From contig NZ_CP095501.1 in assembly GCF_023100725.1 (NCBI RefSeq), forward strand, positions 806,001 through 870,000: DNA of 64,000 bases, in the 5' to 3' direction. The translations under genes were made by a program, and so were the position numbers. Every line of letters starts with the position of its first letter. The stretch's first letter is position 1. Below the pieces are notes generated by a model. That model saw only the letters and a program-made list of their open reading frames with translations, was not told the DNA's origin and did not search any database. Origin of the DNA: Arthrobacter antioxidans (GTDB taxonomy: Bacteria > Actinomycetota > Actinomycetes > Actinomycetales > Micrococcaceae). This document shows positions 1 to 8,900 of the stretch, piece after piece.

Positions 1-1093
1 CATAGGTGCGCACGCTCTCCAGGTTGTTCGCGTGGCGCAGCGGGGAGTAGTCGAGCGTCACACCGTTCCCCCCGAGCATCGCGCGTGCTTCCCGGCAGAT
101 CTCGATGGCCTCGCGGCAGTTGTTGAGCTTTCCCACGGAGATCTGGTGGGGTTGCAGGGTGCCGGCATCCTTGAGGCGTCCCGTCTGCAGGGCCAACAGC
201 ATCCCCTTGTTGATCTCCAGGGCCATGTTGACGAGCTTGAGCTGGGTGAGCTGGTAGCCGGCCAGCGGTCGGCCGAACTGCAGGCGCTCCAGCGAGTAGT
301 CGAGCGCGGCGTAGTAGCTGTCGCGTGCGGCTCCCATGGCGCCCCAGATGATGCCGTAGCGGGCCTCGTTGAGGCACTCGAAGGGGCCGCGAAGTCCTTT
401 CGCCTTCGGGAGCAGCGCGGTGCCGGGCAGCCGGATATCGGTGAGTTCGACGTCGCACTGGATCGACGCCCGCATGGAGAGCTTCTGGACGATCGGGGTG
501 GCCTTGAACCCCGGGCTGTCGGTGGGTACCACGAAGCCGCGGACGCCGTCGTCGGTCATCGCCCAGATGATGGCCACCTGCGCCACCGAGGCGAGGCCGA
601 TCCAGCGCTTGCTGCCGTTGAGGATCCAGTCGTCGCCGTCCCGCTTGGCGAACGTGAGCATGCTGCCGGGATCGGAGCCTCCAGTGGGTTCGGTGAGGCC
701 GAAGCAGCCGATCGCCGATCCGGCGGCCATCCTCGGCAGCCATTCGTTCTTCTGCTCCTCCGAACCGTGCTTCGCGATGGCGCTCATCGCCAGGGACCCC
801 TGGACGCTGACGAACGTGCGCAGGCCGGAGTCGCCGGCCTCGAGTTCCATGGCCGCGAGCCCGTATTCGACGGAGCTCCGGCCCGGGCAGCCGTAGCCCT
901 TGATGTGCATGCCGAGGAGCCCGAGTTCCGCCATGCGCGGCACGATCTCCAGGGGGAACTCCGCGCGGTCGTACCAGTCGGCGATGTTCGGCTTGATGGC
1001 GGTGTCCACGAAGCCGCGGACGCGGTCACGCAGGGCACGCTCGTCCTCGGTGAGGAGTGCGTCGATGTCGAGAAGGTCTGAACGGTCGGTCAT
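1..1093 (-). CDS. Acyl-CoA dehydrogenase, glutaryl-CoA dehydrogenase-like (3' end outside window)
   Basis: Flavin-dependent acyl-CoA dehydrogenase; 364 codons are visible and the C-terminus runs off the left edge. The start is ATG at 1093, giving MTDRSDLLDIDALLTEDE. The stretch around residues 85-105 (KGYGCPGRSSVEYGLAAMELE, then DSGLRTFVSVQGSLAM) resembles the glutaryl-CoA dehydrogenase branch. The FAD/substrate motif CFGLTEPTGGSDPGSM follows, then GSKRWIG, and near the edge the helix containing ARAMLGGNGV. The catalytic Glu of GCDH lies downstream of the visible part, so specificity cannot be tested here. It follows the CoA-transferase by 4 bp as the last visible gene of the operon, where it would oxidise the CoA ester made by that enzyme. 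The family is secure; glutaryl-CoA as substrate is only a possibility. Confidence 0.9.
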   Translation of the reverse strand, partial: MTDRSDLLDIDALLTEDERALRDRVRGFVDTAIKPNIADWYDRAEFPLEIVPRMAELGLLGMHIKGYGCPGRSSVEYGLAAMELEAGDSGLRTFVSVQGSLAMSAIAKHGSEEQKNEWLPRMAAGSAIGCFGLTEPTGGSDPGSMLTFAKRDGDDWILNGSKRWIGLASVAQVAIIWAMTDDGVRGFVVPTDSPGFKATPIVQKLSMRASIQCDVELTDIRLPGTALLPKAKGLRGPFECLNEARYGIIWGAMGAARDSYYAALDYSLERLQFGRPLAGYQLTQLKLVNMALEINKGMLLALQTGRLKDAGTLQPHQISVGKLNNCREAIEICREARAMLGGNGVTLDYSPLRHANNLESVRTY

Positions 1094-1097
1094 GGGT

Positions 1098-2315
1098 CTA
1101 CTTTCCGGTAGCGGCGGGCTGGAGGTTGGAGGTGAACGTTGCTCCGTCGTGTTCCCCGAGGAGCGGGGGCACCCGCGTGTAGCTCGCGGGCGTCTCGGAG
1201 AGGCGGATCGGGTTGGCCACCTGTTGACTGGTGCGTCCGGTGGTGGGGTCGGTGATCTCGACGACCGGGGTGAGCCCCAGGTCCTCGGCGAGGGAGAGCG
1301 CCTCGGCAATGGAATTGACCTTGCCGGCGGGCACGCCCGCCGAACTGAGGAGGCGGGCCCATTCGACGGCGCTCCTGGTGCCGAGTTGTTCCTCGAGCAG
1401 GACCTTCAGGGCGTCCCGGTGCGCCACACGCTGCGAGTTGCCCCGGAAGCGGGGGTCGACGGCGAGGTCCGGGACGCCGAGGACGCGGACCAGCGACTCG
1501 AACTGCTTGTCCGTTCCGACGGCGATCGCCACGGGGCCGTCGGCCGTGAGCAGGGTTTCGTAGGGGGCGATGCTGGGGTGGGCATTTCCCATCCGCTGGG
1601 GCGCCTGGCCGGTCGCCAGGGTGCTCGATGCCTGATTGACCAGCCCGGAGAGCAGGGACGACAGCAGGTTGACCTCCACGCGCTGGCCCTTTCCGGTGGC
1701 GTCCCTGGAGCGCAGTGCGGCGAGGATCCCCACCACGGCGTTCTGGCCGGTGACCACATCCACCAGGGCCACTCCCACCTTGCTCGGCTCGGAGTCCTGC
1801 GAACCGGTGACGCTCATCAGCCCTCCCACCGCCTGGACGAGGAGGTCGTAGCCGGGCAGGTGCGCTCCGCCGGTGCTGCCGAAGCCGGTGATGGAGCAGT
1901 ACACCAGGTCCGGCCGGCGTTCGACGAGGGATTCGTAGTCCAGCCCGAAACGCTGCATGACTCCGGGGCGGAAGTTCTCGATGACGATGTCGGCTTCCAG
2001 CGCGATGGCGAGAGCCCTTGCCAGTCCCTCGTCGGTGCGGAGGTCGCAGACCACCGAGCGCTTGTTCCGGTTCACGCTGGAGAAGTACGTGCCGACGCCG
2101 TGCTCATCGACCGGGGGAACCCAGGAGCGCGTGTCGTCTCCGGCCGGGCTCTCCACCTTCAGGACGTCCGCCCCGAAATCCGCCAGCATCATGGACGCGA
2201 ACGGTCCGGCGAGTACCCGCGAGAAGTCCGCGACCTTCAGCCCCTCCAGTGGCCCGGGCGTCGGGTGTCCTTCCGGTGTCGCATCGGCCGGTGGCCTGTC
2301 CGTATTCGTGCTCAA
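1098..2315 (-). CDS. Class III CoA-transferase (CaiB/BaiF family)
   Basis: 405-residue CoA-transferase that moves CoA from a donor such as succinyl-CoA to a carboxylic acid in the cytoplasm. The motif series is typical: GLKVADFSRVLAGPFASMML near the N-terminus, FGADVLKVESPAGDDTR, NRNKRSVVCDLR, YCSITGFGSTG, and GYDLLVQAVGG, whose Asp is the expected covalent catalytic residue. The reading frame is open for 30 codons further upstream, but TTG at 2315 is preferred: GGAGGA lies 9 bases before it and homology begins shortly after. The pairing with a GCDH-like dehydrogenase 4 bp downstream recalls glutarate or related dicarboxylate activation. FAH-like and CoA-transferase genes are separated by 35 bp. 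Family certain; substrate unknown. Confidence 0.92.
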   Translation of the reverse strand: MSTNTDRPPADATPEGHPTPGPLEGLKVADFSRVLAGPFASMMLADFGADVLKVESPAGDDTRSWVPPVDEHGVGTYFSSVNRNKRSVVCDLRTDEGLARALAIALEADIVIENFRPGVMQRFGLDYESLVERRPDLVYCSITGFGSTGGAHLPGYDLLVQAVGGLMSVTGSQDSEPSKVGVALVDVVTGQNAVVGILAALRSRDATGKGQRVEVNLLSSLLSGLVNQASSTLATGQAPQRMGNAHPSIAPYETLLTADGPVAIAVGTDKQFESLVRVLGVPDLAVDPRFRGNSQRVAHRDALKVLLEEQLGTRSAVEWARLLSSAGVPAGKVNSIAEALSLAEDLGLTPVVEITDPTTGRTSQQVANPIRLSETPASYTRVPPLLGEHDGATFTSNLQPAATGK

Positions 2316-2350
2316 TGGGATTCGTCCTCCAGGAGAGTAGGTCTGCAGCC

Positions 2351-3235
2351 CTAGCTGGACGCAGTGACGGGGTTGCTGAGCACGCCGACGCCGGCGACGC
2401 GGCACTCGGCCGTGTCTCCGGGGGTGACGTGGATGGCCCCCGGTGTTCCCGTGGAGATGATGTCCCCGGGATACAGCGGCATCACCTTGCTGTGGAAACT
2501 GATCAGGTACGCCGGGTCGTAGCGCATGTGGGACACCGTGTTGCTGCGCCTCACCTCGCCGTTGACCACGGTGGAGACCTCCATGTCGGCAAGCGTTCCG
2601 TCACCCACGGCTTCGGCCAGCGGCACGATCCGGGGGCCGAAGGAGAAGAACCCGGGAAAGTTCTTGGAACGGGTAAGGAACCGCGGGTTGCGTTGCAGGA
2701 TGTCCTCGGCGGTCTGGTCCAGCACGGGCACGACGCCGGCCAGGTAGTCCAGGGCGTCCTCGGGTTCCACGTTACGGCAGTACCTGCCGATGACGACCGC
2801 CACCTCGGCTTCGGTGGTGGTGCGCTCGCTCTGCACGGGGATGGGGATGGCCTCGCCCGGTCCGATGACGGTGTGGTCGCCCTTGATGAACGATGCCGGC
2901 TCTTCGGGCACGCCCTCGGAGAGGTCGGAGGCGTGCTCCACATAGTTCAGCCCGATGCCCCAGAGCATCCGGGGGTGGCGGTAGGGGGCGCCGTAGACGG
3001 CGTCATCGGGATCGCTGAAGACGGCGTCGTCGGCAGTCTCCGCGGCAGCATCGAGCTCGCCGAGGAGATCCCCCGTGAGGACGTCGAGGATGTCACCGGT
3101 GAAGCCGGGCAGGAGGTCGGACACCCGCGCGAGACCCCGCCGCGGGTGGACGACGGCCGCGGCCTCGGTGCCGGTGGTCCCGGGGCCACTATCCGGGGAG
3201 GTGGTCGAACAGAGGTGCAGAATGCTGGGAGCCAT
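2351..3235 (-). CDS. Fumarylacetoacetate hydrolase (FAH) family protein
   Basis: 294-residue FAH-fold enzyme. These enzymes use a divalent metal to hydrolyse or decarboxylate 2,4-diketo acids and related compounds. Visible motifs: MLWGIGLNYVEHASD, the metal ligands in TTTEAEVAVVIG and in VPVLDQTAED, the RSKNFPGFFSFGP segment and the C-terminal GDIISTGTPGA. ATG at 3235 is chosen over the longer open frame because GAAAGGG lies just upstream and the preceding 21 codons are arginine and proline rich without similarity to the family. It sits 32 bp after the SDR gene. In sugar-acid routes an SDR often makes the 2,4-diketo substrate of such a hydrolase, so the two may act in succession, but this is inference. 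Confidence 0.9.
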   Translation of the reverse strand: MAPSILHLCSTTSPDSGPGTTGTEAAAVVHPRRGLARVSDLLPGFTGDILDVLTGDLLGELDAAAETADDAVFSDPDDAVYGAPYRHPRMLWGIGLNYVEHASDLSEGVPEEPASFIKGDHTVIGPGEAIPIPVQSERTTTEAEVAVVIGRYCRNVEPEDALDYLAGVVPVLDQTAEDILQRNPRFLTRSKNFPGFFSFGPRIVPLAEAVGDGTLADMEVSTVVNGEVRRSNTVSHMRYDPAYLISFHSKVMPLYPGDIISTGTPGAIHVTPGDTAECRVAGVGVLSNPVTASS

Positions 3236-3267
3236 GACGCTGCCCTTTCGAGTCGGAGGCGGAGGTT

Positions 3268-4041
3268 CTAGTAGGCGCGGACCATGCCGCCGTCGCACCG
3301 GAGCTGTTCTCCGGTGACATACGACGCCGGTGCGCTGGCCAGGAAGGTGACGACGGCGGCGAACTCGGCCGGAGTGCCGTACCGGCGTGCCGGGATGCCG
3401 GCTTCGGAGGCAGCACGCGCTTCGGCTGGGGTGGCGCCGGTCCGCTTGGCCGCGGCCGAGTCCAGGGACGCGACGCGCTCGGTGTCGATGCGGCCGGGGA
3501 GCACCATGTTGACAGTCACGCCGTCGGCGGCGACCTCGGCCGCCAGGGTCTTGAGGTACCCCGCGAGCCCTGCCCGGCCGAGGTTCGACAGCGCGAGGTT
3601 GGGCAGCGGCTGCTGCACACCGCTGGAGCCTACGGCCACGATCCGCCCCCAGCCGCGCTGCCTCATGCCGGGGAGCACCAGGGAGGTGAGCCGCAGGTGC
3701 TGGAGCAGCAGCTGGTTCACGGCGGCGAGGGCCTGCACATCGGTGATGTCGGCCGCACCTCCGGGAGGAGGTCCGCCGCTGTTGAGGACCAGGACGTCGA
3801 TCGGCCCGAACGCGTTTTCCGCGGCCGCCACCAGCGCGGCCGGGGCGCCGTCGTCGTCCAGGTCCAGGGCGATCCCGACGGCGGAGGGGAGGCGGGCCGC
3901 CTCGGCCTTCACCACGTCCTCGCGGCGGGCGGCGAGGACCACATTGGCTCCCTCGGCGGCGAGGGCCTGCGCGATCGCAAGGCCGATCCCGGAGCTCGCT
4001 CCGGGCACCAGCACGTTCTTTCCCGTCAGTCCGGTGTCCAT
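3268..4041 (-). CDS. SDR-fold oxidoreductase lacking the usual YxxxK pair
   Basis: 257-residue short-chain dehydrogenase/reductase fold. The cofactor motif GASSGIGLAIAQAL starts at about residue 15, and LVLNSGGPPPGG stands where NNAG is usual. The Ser motif VAVGSSGVQ is kept, but where YxxxK is expected the protein reads LPNLALSNLGRAG, with no Tyr and no Lys in register. The C-terminal dinucleotide-fold features (VNMVLPGRIDTER, SYVTGEQLRCDGG) are normal. A divergent SDR subgroup with the LSN..RAG signature exists; its members may not be conventional alcohol dehydrogenases. The ATG overlaps the stop of the DapA-like gene by one base (TGATG), so translation is probably coupled. Confidence 0.88.
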   Translation of the reverse strand: MDTGLTGKNVLVPGASSGIGLAIAQALAAEGANVVLAARREDVVKAEAARLPSAVGIALDLDDDGAPAALVAAAENAFGPIDVLVLNSGGPPPGGAADITDVQALAAVNQLLLQHLRLTSLVLPGMRQRGWGRIVAVGSSGVQQPLPNLALSNLGRAGLAGYLKTLAAEVAADGVTVNMVLPGRIDTERVASLDSAAAKRTGATPAEARAASEAGIPARRYGTPAEFAAVVTFLASAPASYVTGEQLRCDGGMVRAY

Positions 4042-4946
4042 CAGGCGATCTCCATTCGTACTGCGTCGAGGTGTGCGGCGATCAGGTCCGCGAGGTCACG
4101 CGGCAACGATGGTGAGGGAGGCCGGACCGACGCGTCGGCGATGATTCCACGGCGGCGCAGGATCTCCTTGCGCAGGGCGAGGCCCACCCCGGGCTGGCCC
4201 TCGAAGTTCGCCAGCGGCAGCCACGGTGCGAAGGCGTCGCGGGCAGCGGGGAAACCCCCGTCGGCGAAGGCCGTCAACGCGATCTGCAGGCCTTCGGGAT
4301 GGGAGAACCCCGTCATGGCGCCGGCCGCGCCGGCTGCGAGCTCGTCCAGCAGTCCCACGCCGCCCAGCCCGCCGTAGACGGGAACGTCCGTGGAACGGGT
4401 CAGCTTCGCGATCGCGGACGCGGTGGGGGGCGCTTCCGATTTCACGGCGACGATGAAATCGCACGTTTCGAGGACGCGCAGGATCTGGTCGGCGCTGATC
4501 TTCACGCCCGACGCCACCGGGTAGTCCTGCAGCACGATGCCCGCCCCCGTGGCGCGGTGGATGGCCGTCAGGTGGGCGGACAGCACGTCCGGGTCGCCGG
4601 TGTTCGCCTGCACCATGAGCGCGGCGAGGTTGCTGCCGGCGGCCTCGACGGCGGTGGAGGCCTGCTCGATGGCGACGGCGGTGGTGCGGGCGGACAGGCC
4701 AACCACGAGCGGGGTGCTTCCCGCCTCCTCGGCGACCGTGCGGACGATGAGGGACTGCTCGGCAGCGGTCAGCGACGCACCCTCACCGAAGACGCCGAGG
4801 ACCACCATCCCGGTGGCAGGCAGCGCGGTGTACAGCTGGACCTCACGGCGGAGTGAGGCGGTATCGACATCGAGGTCCGGGCCGCTGAACGGTGTTGCCA
4901 GCACCCCCCAGAGTCCGGGGGAGAGGTGCGGGAGCTGATCGGTCAT
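4041..4946 (-). CDS. Dihydrodipicolinate synthase/N-acetylneuraminate lyase family aldolase
   Basis: 301-residue class I aldolase of the DapA/NanA superfamily. The Schiff-base Lys is expected in CDFIVAVKSEAPPT and the catalytic Tyr in GIVLQDYPVASGV. The substrate motif, GTTGE in true DapA, reads GVFGEGASLT here, so the two Thr of lysine biosynthesis are missing and a catabolic role is more likely, such as retro-aldol cleavage or dehydration of a keto acid. The chosen start is ATG at 4946, which overlaps the MFS stop as ATGA; the open frame extends far upstream but only as antisense-like sequence. GGAAAG precedes the start. The position inside a catabolic operon supports a degradative step. 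Confidence 0.88.
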   Translation of the reverse strand: MTDQLPHLSPGLWGVLATPFSGPDLDVDTASLRREVQLYTALPATGMVVLGVFGEGASLTAAEQSLIVRTVAEEAGSTPLVVGLSARTTAVAIEQASTAVEAAGSNLAALMVQANTGDPDVLSAHLTAIHRATGAGIVLQDYPVASGVKISADQILRVLETCDFIVAVKSEAPPTASAIAKLTRSTDVPVYGGLGGVGLLDELAAGAAGAMTGFSHPEGLQIALTAFADGGFPAARDAFAPWLPLANFEGQPGVGLALRKEILRRRGIIADASVRPPSPSLPRDLADLIAAHLDAVRMEIA

Positions 4947-6193
4947 AGGGACTTTCCTTTCATCGAGGGTCCTCCACCGTTGGTGGAAGGAAGGGGAGCG
5001 GCTTCCGGCGCGGCAGCTGCCGAGCGTGCGGCGCGGATGGACCGACGGCCGAGCCGGAACGTCGCCGCGGCGAGCAGGGCGACGACGGCGGCGGTCAGCC
5101 AGGCGACGCGGTAGGAGGTGGCGGCGACAAGGAAGCCGAAGAGCAGGGGACCGGCGGCAGCGCCCAGGGAGAGTCCGGTCTGCAGGATGCCCGTGGCCGA
5201 GGCGGCACCCTGCCGGTTGTCGCGCACCACGGCGAAGTGGACGAGTCCGGGCCAGGTCCAGCCCGCGGCATAGGTCAGCAGCGCTCCGCAGAGGAATGCC
5301 GTGGAGGAGCCGAAGGCGAGGAGGAGGTAGCCGCCCACGCCGATCGTCAGCAGGTTGGCCACCAGGACGTAGGGGCTGCGGTGCGGGTACCGGTCCATGA
5401 GTGCGCCGAGCACGATGCGGATCACGAGCCCCAGGAGTGCGGCACCGGCGAAGAGGTATCCAGCCGCGCTGGGCGACATACCGGATTCCACCGCCGAATC
5501 GACGAGGAATACGCCCATCGAGGTCGCGGCAGCCGCCGCGAGCCCGGCCCCGATGGCGACGAGCACGAGCCCGCGCAGGGGTGTCCCGCGGTCGGCGGGT
5601 GCTGCGGGTCCCGACGCCGGGCGGGCCGGTCCCTGCACAGTGAAGCCGGCCCACAGGGCCAGCGCCACGGCCAGGACGACGCCCAGCGCGAAGGCGTAGC
5701 GCCAGCCCAGAACCAGCGCGATGCCCGGAACGGCGAGGCCCCCGATCAGGCCGGCAGCGGGGATGGAACACTGCTTGATGCCGAACGCCAGTCCCAGCCG
5801 GCCCGGGTTGACGGCCCGGGAGATTCCGAGGTTCGCCGCAGGCTGGGCGAGGCCGTTGGCCAGCCCGCCCACCACGAGGGCGGCGATCAGCACCGCGAAG
5901 GTCGGCGCCAGGCCGGCCCCGCCGAGGGCGATAGCGGCCAGGACGGCCGAGGCCACCATCCCCCTGGCTGCCCCGATCCGCTGCACGAGCCGGCCGAGCC
6001 GGCGCGCCGCGACTCCTGAGACCGCGAAGAGGGTAGCTGCCGCGATGCCCATCTCGGCCGGACCGATGCCCAGATCGGCCCGGATCTGCACGGCGAGCGC
6101 GCCGACCAGGAAAGCGGGCAGCACGCCGAGGGTGGTGACGGTGACGGCCTGCAGCAGGGTGCCGCTCGCACCTGGCGGCTGTGCGGATCTCAC
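4943..6193 (-). CDS. MFS transporter
   Basis: 416-residue major facilitator with about 12 hydrophobic segments, the first beginning near residue 14 (LLQAVTVTTLGVLPAFLVGA). Loop 2-3 carries RRLGRLVQRIGAARG and the loop after segment 8 carries LMDRYPHRSP, both MFS signature-like. The C-terminal tail is short and charged. Start GTG at 6193 overlaps the TRAP permease stop as GTGA; the 150 upstream codons open in the same frame are shadow sequence of the permease gene. It is the second transporter encoded in this operon, after the TRAP system, and may import another form of the substrate or export an intermediate. The direction of transport cannot be told from sequence. Confidence 0.88.
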   Translation of the reverse strand: MRSAQPPGASGTLLQAVTVTTLGVLPAFLVGALAVQIRADLGIGPAEMGIAAATLFAVSGVAARRLGRLVQRIGAARGMVASAVLAAIALGGAGLAPTFAVLIAALVVGGLANGLAQPAANLGISRAVNPGRLGLAFGIKQCSIPAAGLIGGLAVPGIALVLGWRYAFALGVVLAVALALWAGFTVQGPARPASGPAAPADRGTPLRGLVLVAIGAGLAAAAATSMGVFLVDSAVESGMSPSAAGYLFAGAALLGLVIRIVLGALMDRYPHRSPYVLVANLLTIGVGGYLLLAFGSSTAFLCGALLTYAAGWTWPGLVHFAVVRDNRQGAASATGILQTGLSLGAAAGPLLFGFLVAATSYRVAWLTAAVVALLAAATFRLGRRSIRAARSAAAAPEAAPLPSTNGGGPSMKGKSL

Positions 6194-8397
6194 GCCGGGT
6201 CGGCAGCGCGCGGAGCCTTGCCCCCGGTGCCCGACGCCCCGTCGACGGCGACAGCGCCTGCTGTTCCGGCTCCTTCGGGGAGGCTTCTGCCGGAGGCGGT
6301 CCCGGCAGCATCCGCCGAGGAGTCCTTTCCGTGCCTCCTGAGGCCGAGGAGATGCACGACGACCCCGAGGGCGATGATCCCCACGCCGATGGCGATGTAC
6401 ATGGGTTCCATGACGAGCATCGGCAACGAGCCCAGCCCGAGCAGGATGCGTTCGGGCCAGCGGGCCGGGCCGAACAGCCATGCTCCGGTCGCCACGGCGA
6501 GGGCGCCCACCGCCAGGAGCGAGACGGTGAAGGCCAGGGCGATGGTGGCGATGCCGCCCTGCAGCAGCAACCCGACGCCTGGGCCGGAGAGCACGAAGAT
6601 GAACGGTACGAGGAACGCCGAGAGGGTGTAGCGCCAGGTGAGCCACATGGTCTGGATCGGCTTGCCGCCGGTGATCGCGGATGCGGCGAACGGTGAGAGC
6701 GCCGTAGGAGGCGAAACCTCACTCAGGACGGAGTAGTAGAAGATGAACATCGCTGCGGCGAACGCGGGGACGCCCACGTCCTGCAGGGCAGGCCCGATGA
6801 TGACCCACGAGATGATGAAGCTCGCCGTCACGGGCACGGCCAGTCCCAGGAGGATCACCGATATCGCCGAGAAGATGGCCGTCAGGAGCAGGCTCCCGCC
6901 GGCGAAGTCCACGATGATGTTGGCGAGTTTCAGGCCCAGCCCGGTCAGGGTCATGATGCCGACGATCAGCCCTGCCGCCGCCATGACGGGGATGACGGAC
7001 AGCGCTCCGGTCGCCCCGGTGGCCAGGGCGTCGAAGATGCGCCGGGGAGTCATCCAGGAGTCGCGCTCGAGGAAGCTGAGGGCGAAGGCGAGGAAGGTGG
7101 CGTAGACCACGGCGCGGAACGGCGTCATGCCCATGGCCATGAAGACGACGATGGCGACGAGGGAGCTGAAGTGATAGCCGAAACGCAGCAGCAGCTTGCC
7201 CACCGGCTTGACGTCGAAGTCCACGGCCTTGGTCTTGAAGCGGCGTGCGTCCATCTCGATGGCCAGGATGATGCCGAAGTAGTAGAGCACGGTGGGGATG
7301 GTGGCCCAGATCAGCACCTGGAGGTAGGACACACCCAGGAGCGCCGCGATGATGAAGGCTGCGGCACCGAGGGTGGGAGGGGACATGATGGCGCCGATTC
7401 CGGCGGCGGCGAGAATGGCGCCGCCGTGTTCCTTCGGGTAGCCGGCCTTGCGCAGCAGCGGCCAGGAGATACCGCCGAGGGTCACGGTCGTGGCGACGCC
7501 CGAGCCCGAGACCGTGCCCAGGAGGAATCCGGCGAGGGTCACCGTGCGGCCCGGCCCGGACTTGGACTGGCCGAAGGCGGAGAAGGAGAGATCGATGAAG
7601 AACTTGGTGGCCCCCGATGCCCCGAGAACCGCTCCGTAGATGGTGAACAGGATGATGTAGGTTGCCGCCACGTCGGTGGGGACACCGAAAAGCCCCTGTG
7701 TGCCCATGACGTTGTGTCCGACGAGGCGGACCCAGTCGAAGGACGAGGTGTTGAACGGGGCGGGAACCCACGAGCCGAAGAAGGCATAGGCGAAGAAGCC
7801 CACGACCACCAGTGGCACGAGGATCCCGACGGTCCGGCGCGACGCCTCGAGGGTCACGAGAATGGCTATCACGCCCATGGCAAGGTCGAGGTAGGTGGGT
7901 GTGATCGCCCGCCGGAAGAAGCCGTCCCAGTCGGAGATGATGTACAGGAACGGCACCAGGGCCACGATCGCGAGAACCCAGTCAGCGATGCCCGGGTTGT
8001 CCCCCGACCTCTTCGCCTTGGAGGATTCCGACCGTCCCCAGCCCCGGTAGACGAGGAAGGTCAGGGACAGGCCGATCCCGAGGAACAGCGGGAGGTAGAA
8101 CTGCGTGGCCATGGGGTTGAAGACCCAGTAGAGGGCCAGGAGCGAAAGCCCTGCACCGGCGATCTTGATCAGCAGGCCAGGGGTCCCGCTGAGGTGCCGC
8201 GCCGGCTTCTCCGCCTCGTACTCGGCGATCAGTGCTTCTTCGTCGATGTACTCCTCGCGCTCCAGCGGGCTGACCGGTTCGTCCTCCTTCGCCCTCGCAA
8301 GGTCCGTCTGCTCGCGCGGCGTGGATGCCTTGTGCCTGGGGGCAGAGCCGTTTGCAGGCGCCTTCACGGCGCCATTGCCGTCTGGTCGCTCGGTCAT
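6190..8397 (-). CDS. TAXI-type TRAP transporter, fused small and large permease subunits
   Basis: 735-residue membrane protein equivalent to DctQ and DctM joined in one chain, as is usual for the TAXI class. Residues 1-65 are hydrophilic and acidic with no signal peptide. Many hydrophobic segments follow, including the DctM-like stretches GTVSGSGVATTVTLGGISWPLL and AGIGAIMSPPTLGAAAFIIA. With the TAXI binding protein encoded two genes upstream it forms a secondary, ion-driven uptake system for a carboxylic acid. Its ATG overlaps the DUF1850 stop (ATGA) and its stop overlaps the MFS start (GTGA). The 170 or so C-terminal residues form extra helices and end in a Ser/Gly/Ala-rich tail. Confidence 0.93.
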   Translation of the reverse strand: MTERPDGNGAVKAPANGSAPRHKASTPREQTDLARAKEDEPVSPLEREEYIDEEALIAEYEAEKPARHLSGTPGLLIKIAGAGLSLLALYWVFNPMATQFYLPLFLGIGLSLTFLVYRGWGRSESSKAKRSGDNPGIADWVLAIVALVPFLYIISDWDGFFRRAITPTYLDLAMGVIAILVTLEASRRTVGILVPLVVVGFFAYAFFGSWVPAPFNTSSFDWVRLVGHNVMGTQGLFGVPTDVAATYIILFTIYGAVLGASGATKFFIDLSFSAFGQSKSGPGRTVTLAGFLLGTVSGSGVATTVTLGGISWPLLRKAGYPKEHGGAILAAAGIGAIMSPPTLGAAAFIIAALLGVSYLQVLIWATIPTVLYYFGIILAIEMDARRFKTKAVDFDVKPVGKLLLRFGYHFSSLVAIVVFMAMGMTPFRAVVYATFLAFALSFLERDSWMTPRRIFDALATGATGALSVIPVMAAAGLIVGIMTLTGLGLKLANIIVDFAGGSLLLTAIFSAISVILLGLAVPVTASFIISWVIIGPALQDVGVPAFAAAMFIFYYSVLSEVSPPTALSPFAASAITGGKPIQTMWLTWRYTLSAFLVPFIFVLSGPGVGLLLQGGIATIALAFTVSLLAVGALAVATGAWLFGPARWPERILLGLGSLPMLVMEPMYIAIGVGIIALGVVVHLLGLRRHGKDSSADAAGTASGRSLPEGAGTAGAVAVDGASGTGGKAPRAADPA

Positions 8398-8897
8398 GGT
8401 GTCTCCTCGAGGTGTAACTCAACGAACGGGTTGTCGTCTTCAACTAGGCTCCACAGTTCAAGCGGCGGAGCGCCTTGCACGTGCAGGGTGCGTTGTCCGA
8501 GGTCGGTCGCCGCGATCGAGAGCTCCTCGAACACCGCGGGACGCGCCGGGTCCGGCTCCACCACCCACTCCCGGCGATCGGCGTCGCCGGCAGCTGACGG
8601 GGCTCCGGGAACTGCGTAGTACTCCTCGAGTACCGCGAGCTGGTCGGCTGCGATCTGGTCCAGGACGAAAGTGCCGTCGGGTGCGAGGGTGTAGCGTTCC
8701 TCGGCCCGGGTGCCGTACAGCGAATTGCGGTAGCTCACGGAGAAGCTGGTCCCGGCAAGCGGGACACTCGCCAGCTCGCCGTCGTCGTTGGTGATGCTGA
8801 TGAAGACGTCCGGCTGGCCGGACGAATTCACGAACCCCAGACCCCCGAGAATGCCGAGGCATGCAAGGGGGACGACGACGGCGGCCGGCGTGCGCAT
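8394..8897 (-). CDS. DUF1850 protein associated with TAXI TRAP transporters
   Basis: 167-residue protein with an N-terminal membrane or signal segment (VVVPLACLGILGGLGFV). A beta-rich extracytoplasmic part follows, containing SFSVSYRNSLYGTRAEERYTL-like sequence and a conserved-looking EEYY. DUF1850 proteins are small partners encoded between the TAXI binding protein and the permease, as seen here. Their biochemical role is not established. The gene begins 3 bp after the binding-protein stop and its own stop overlaps the permease ATG. The assignment rests on motif recall and gene order. Confidence 0.8.
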   Translation of the reverse strand: MRTPAAVVVPLACLGILGGLGFVNSSGQPDVFISITNDDGELASVPLAGTSFSVSYRNSLYGTRAEERYTLAPDGTFVLDQIAADQLAVLEEYYAVPGAPSAAGDADRREWVVEPDPARPAVFEELSIAATDLGQRTLHVQGAPPLELWSLVEDDNPFVELHLEETP

Positions 8898-8900
8898 GGC

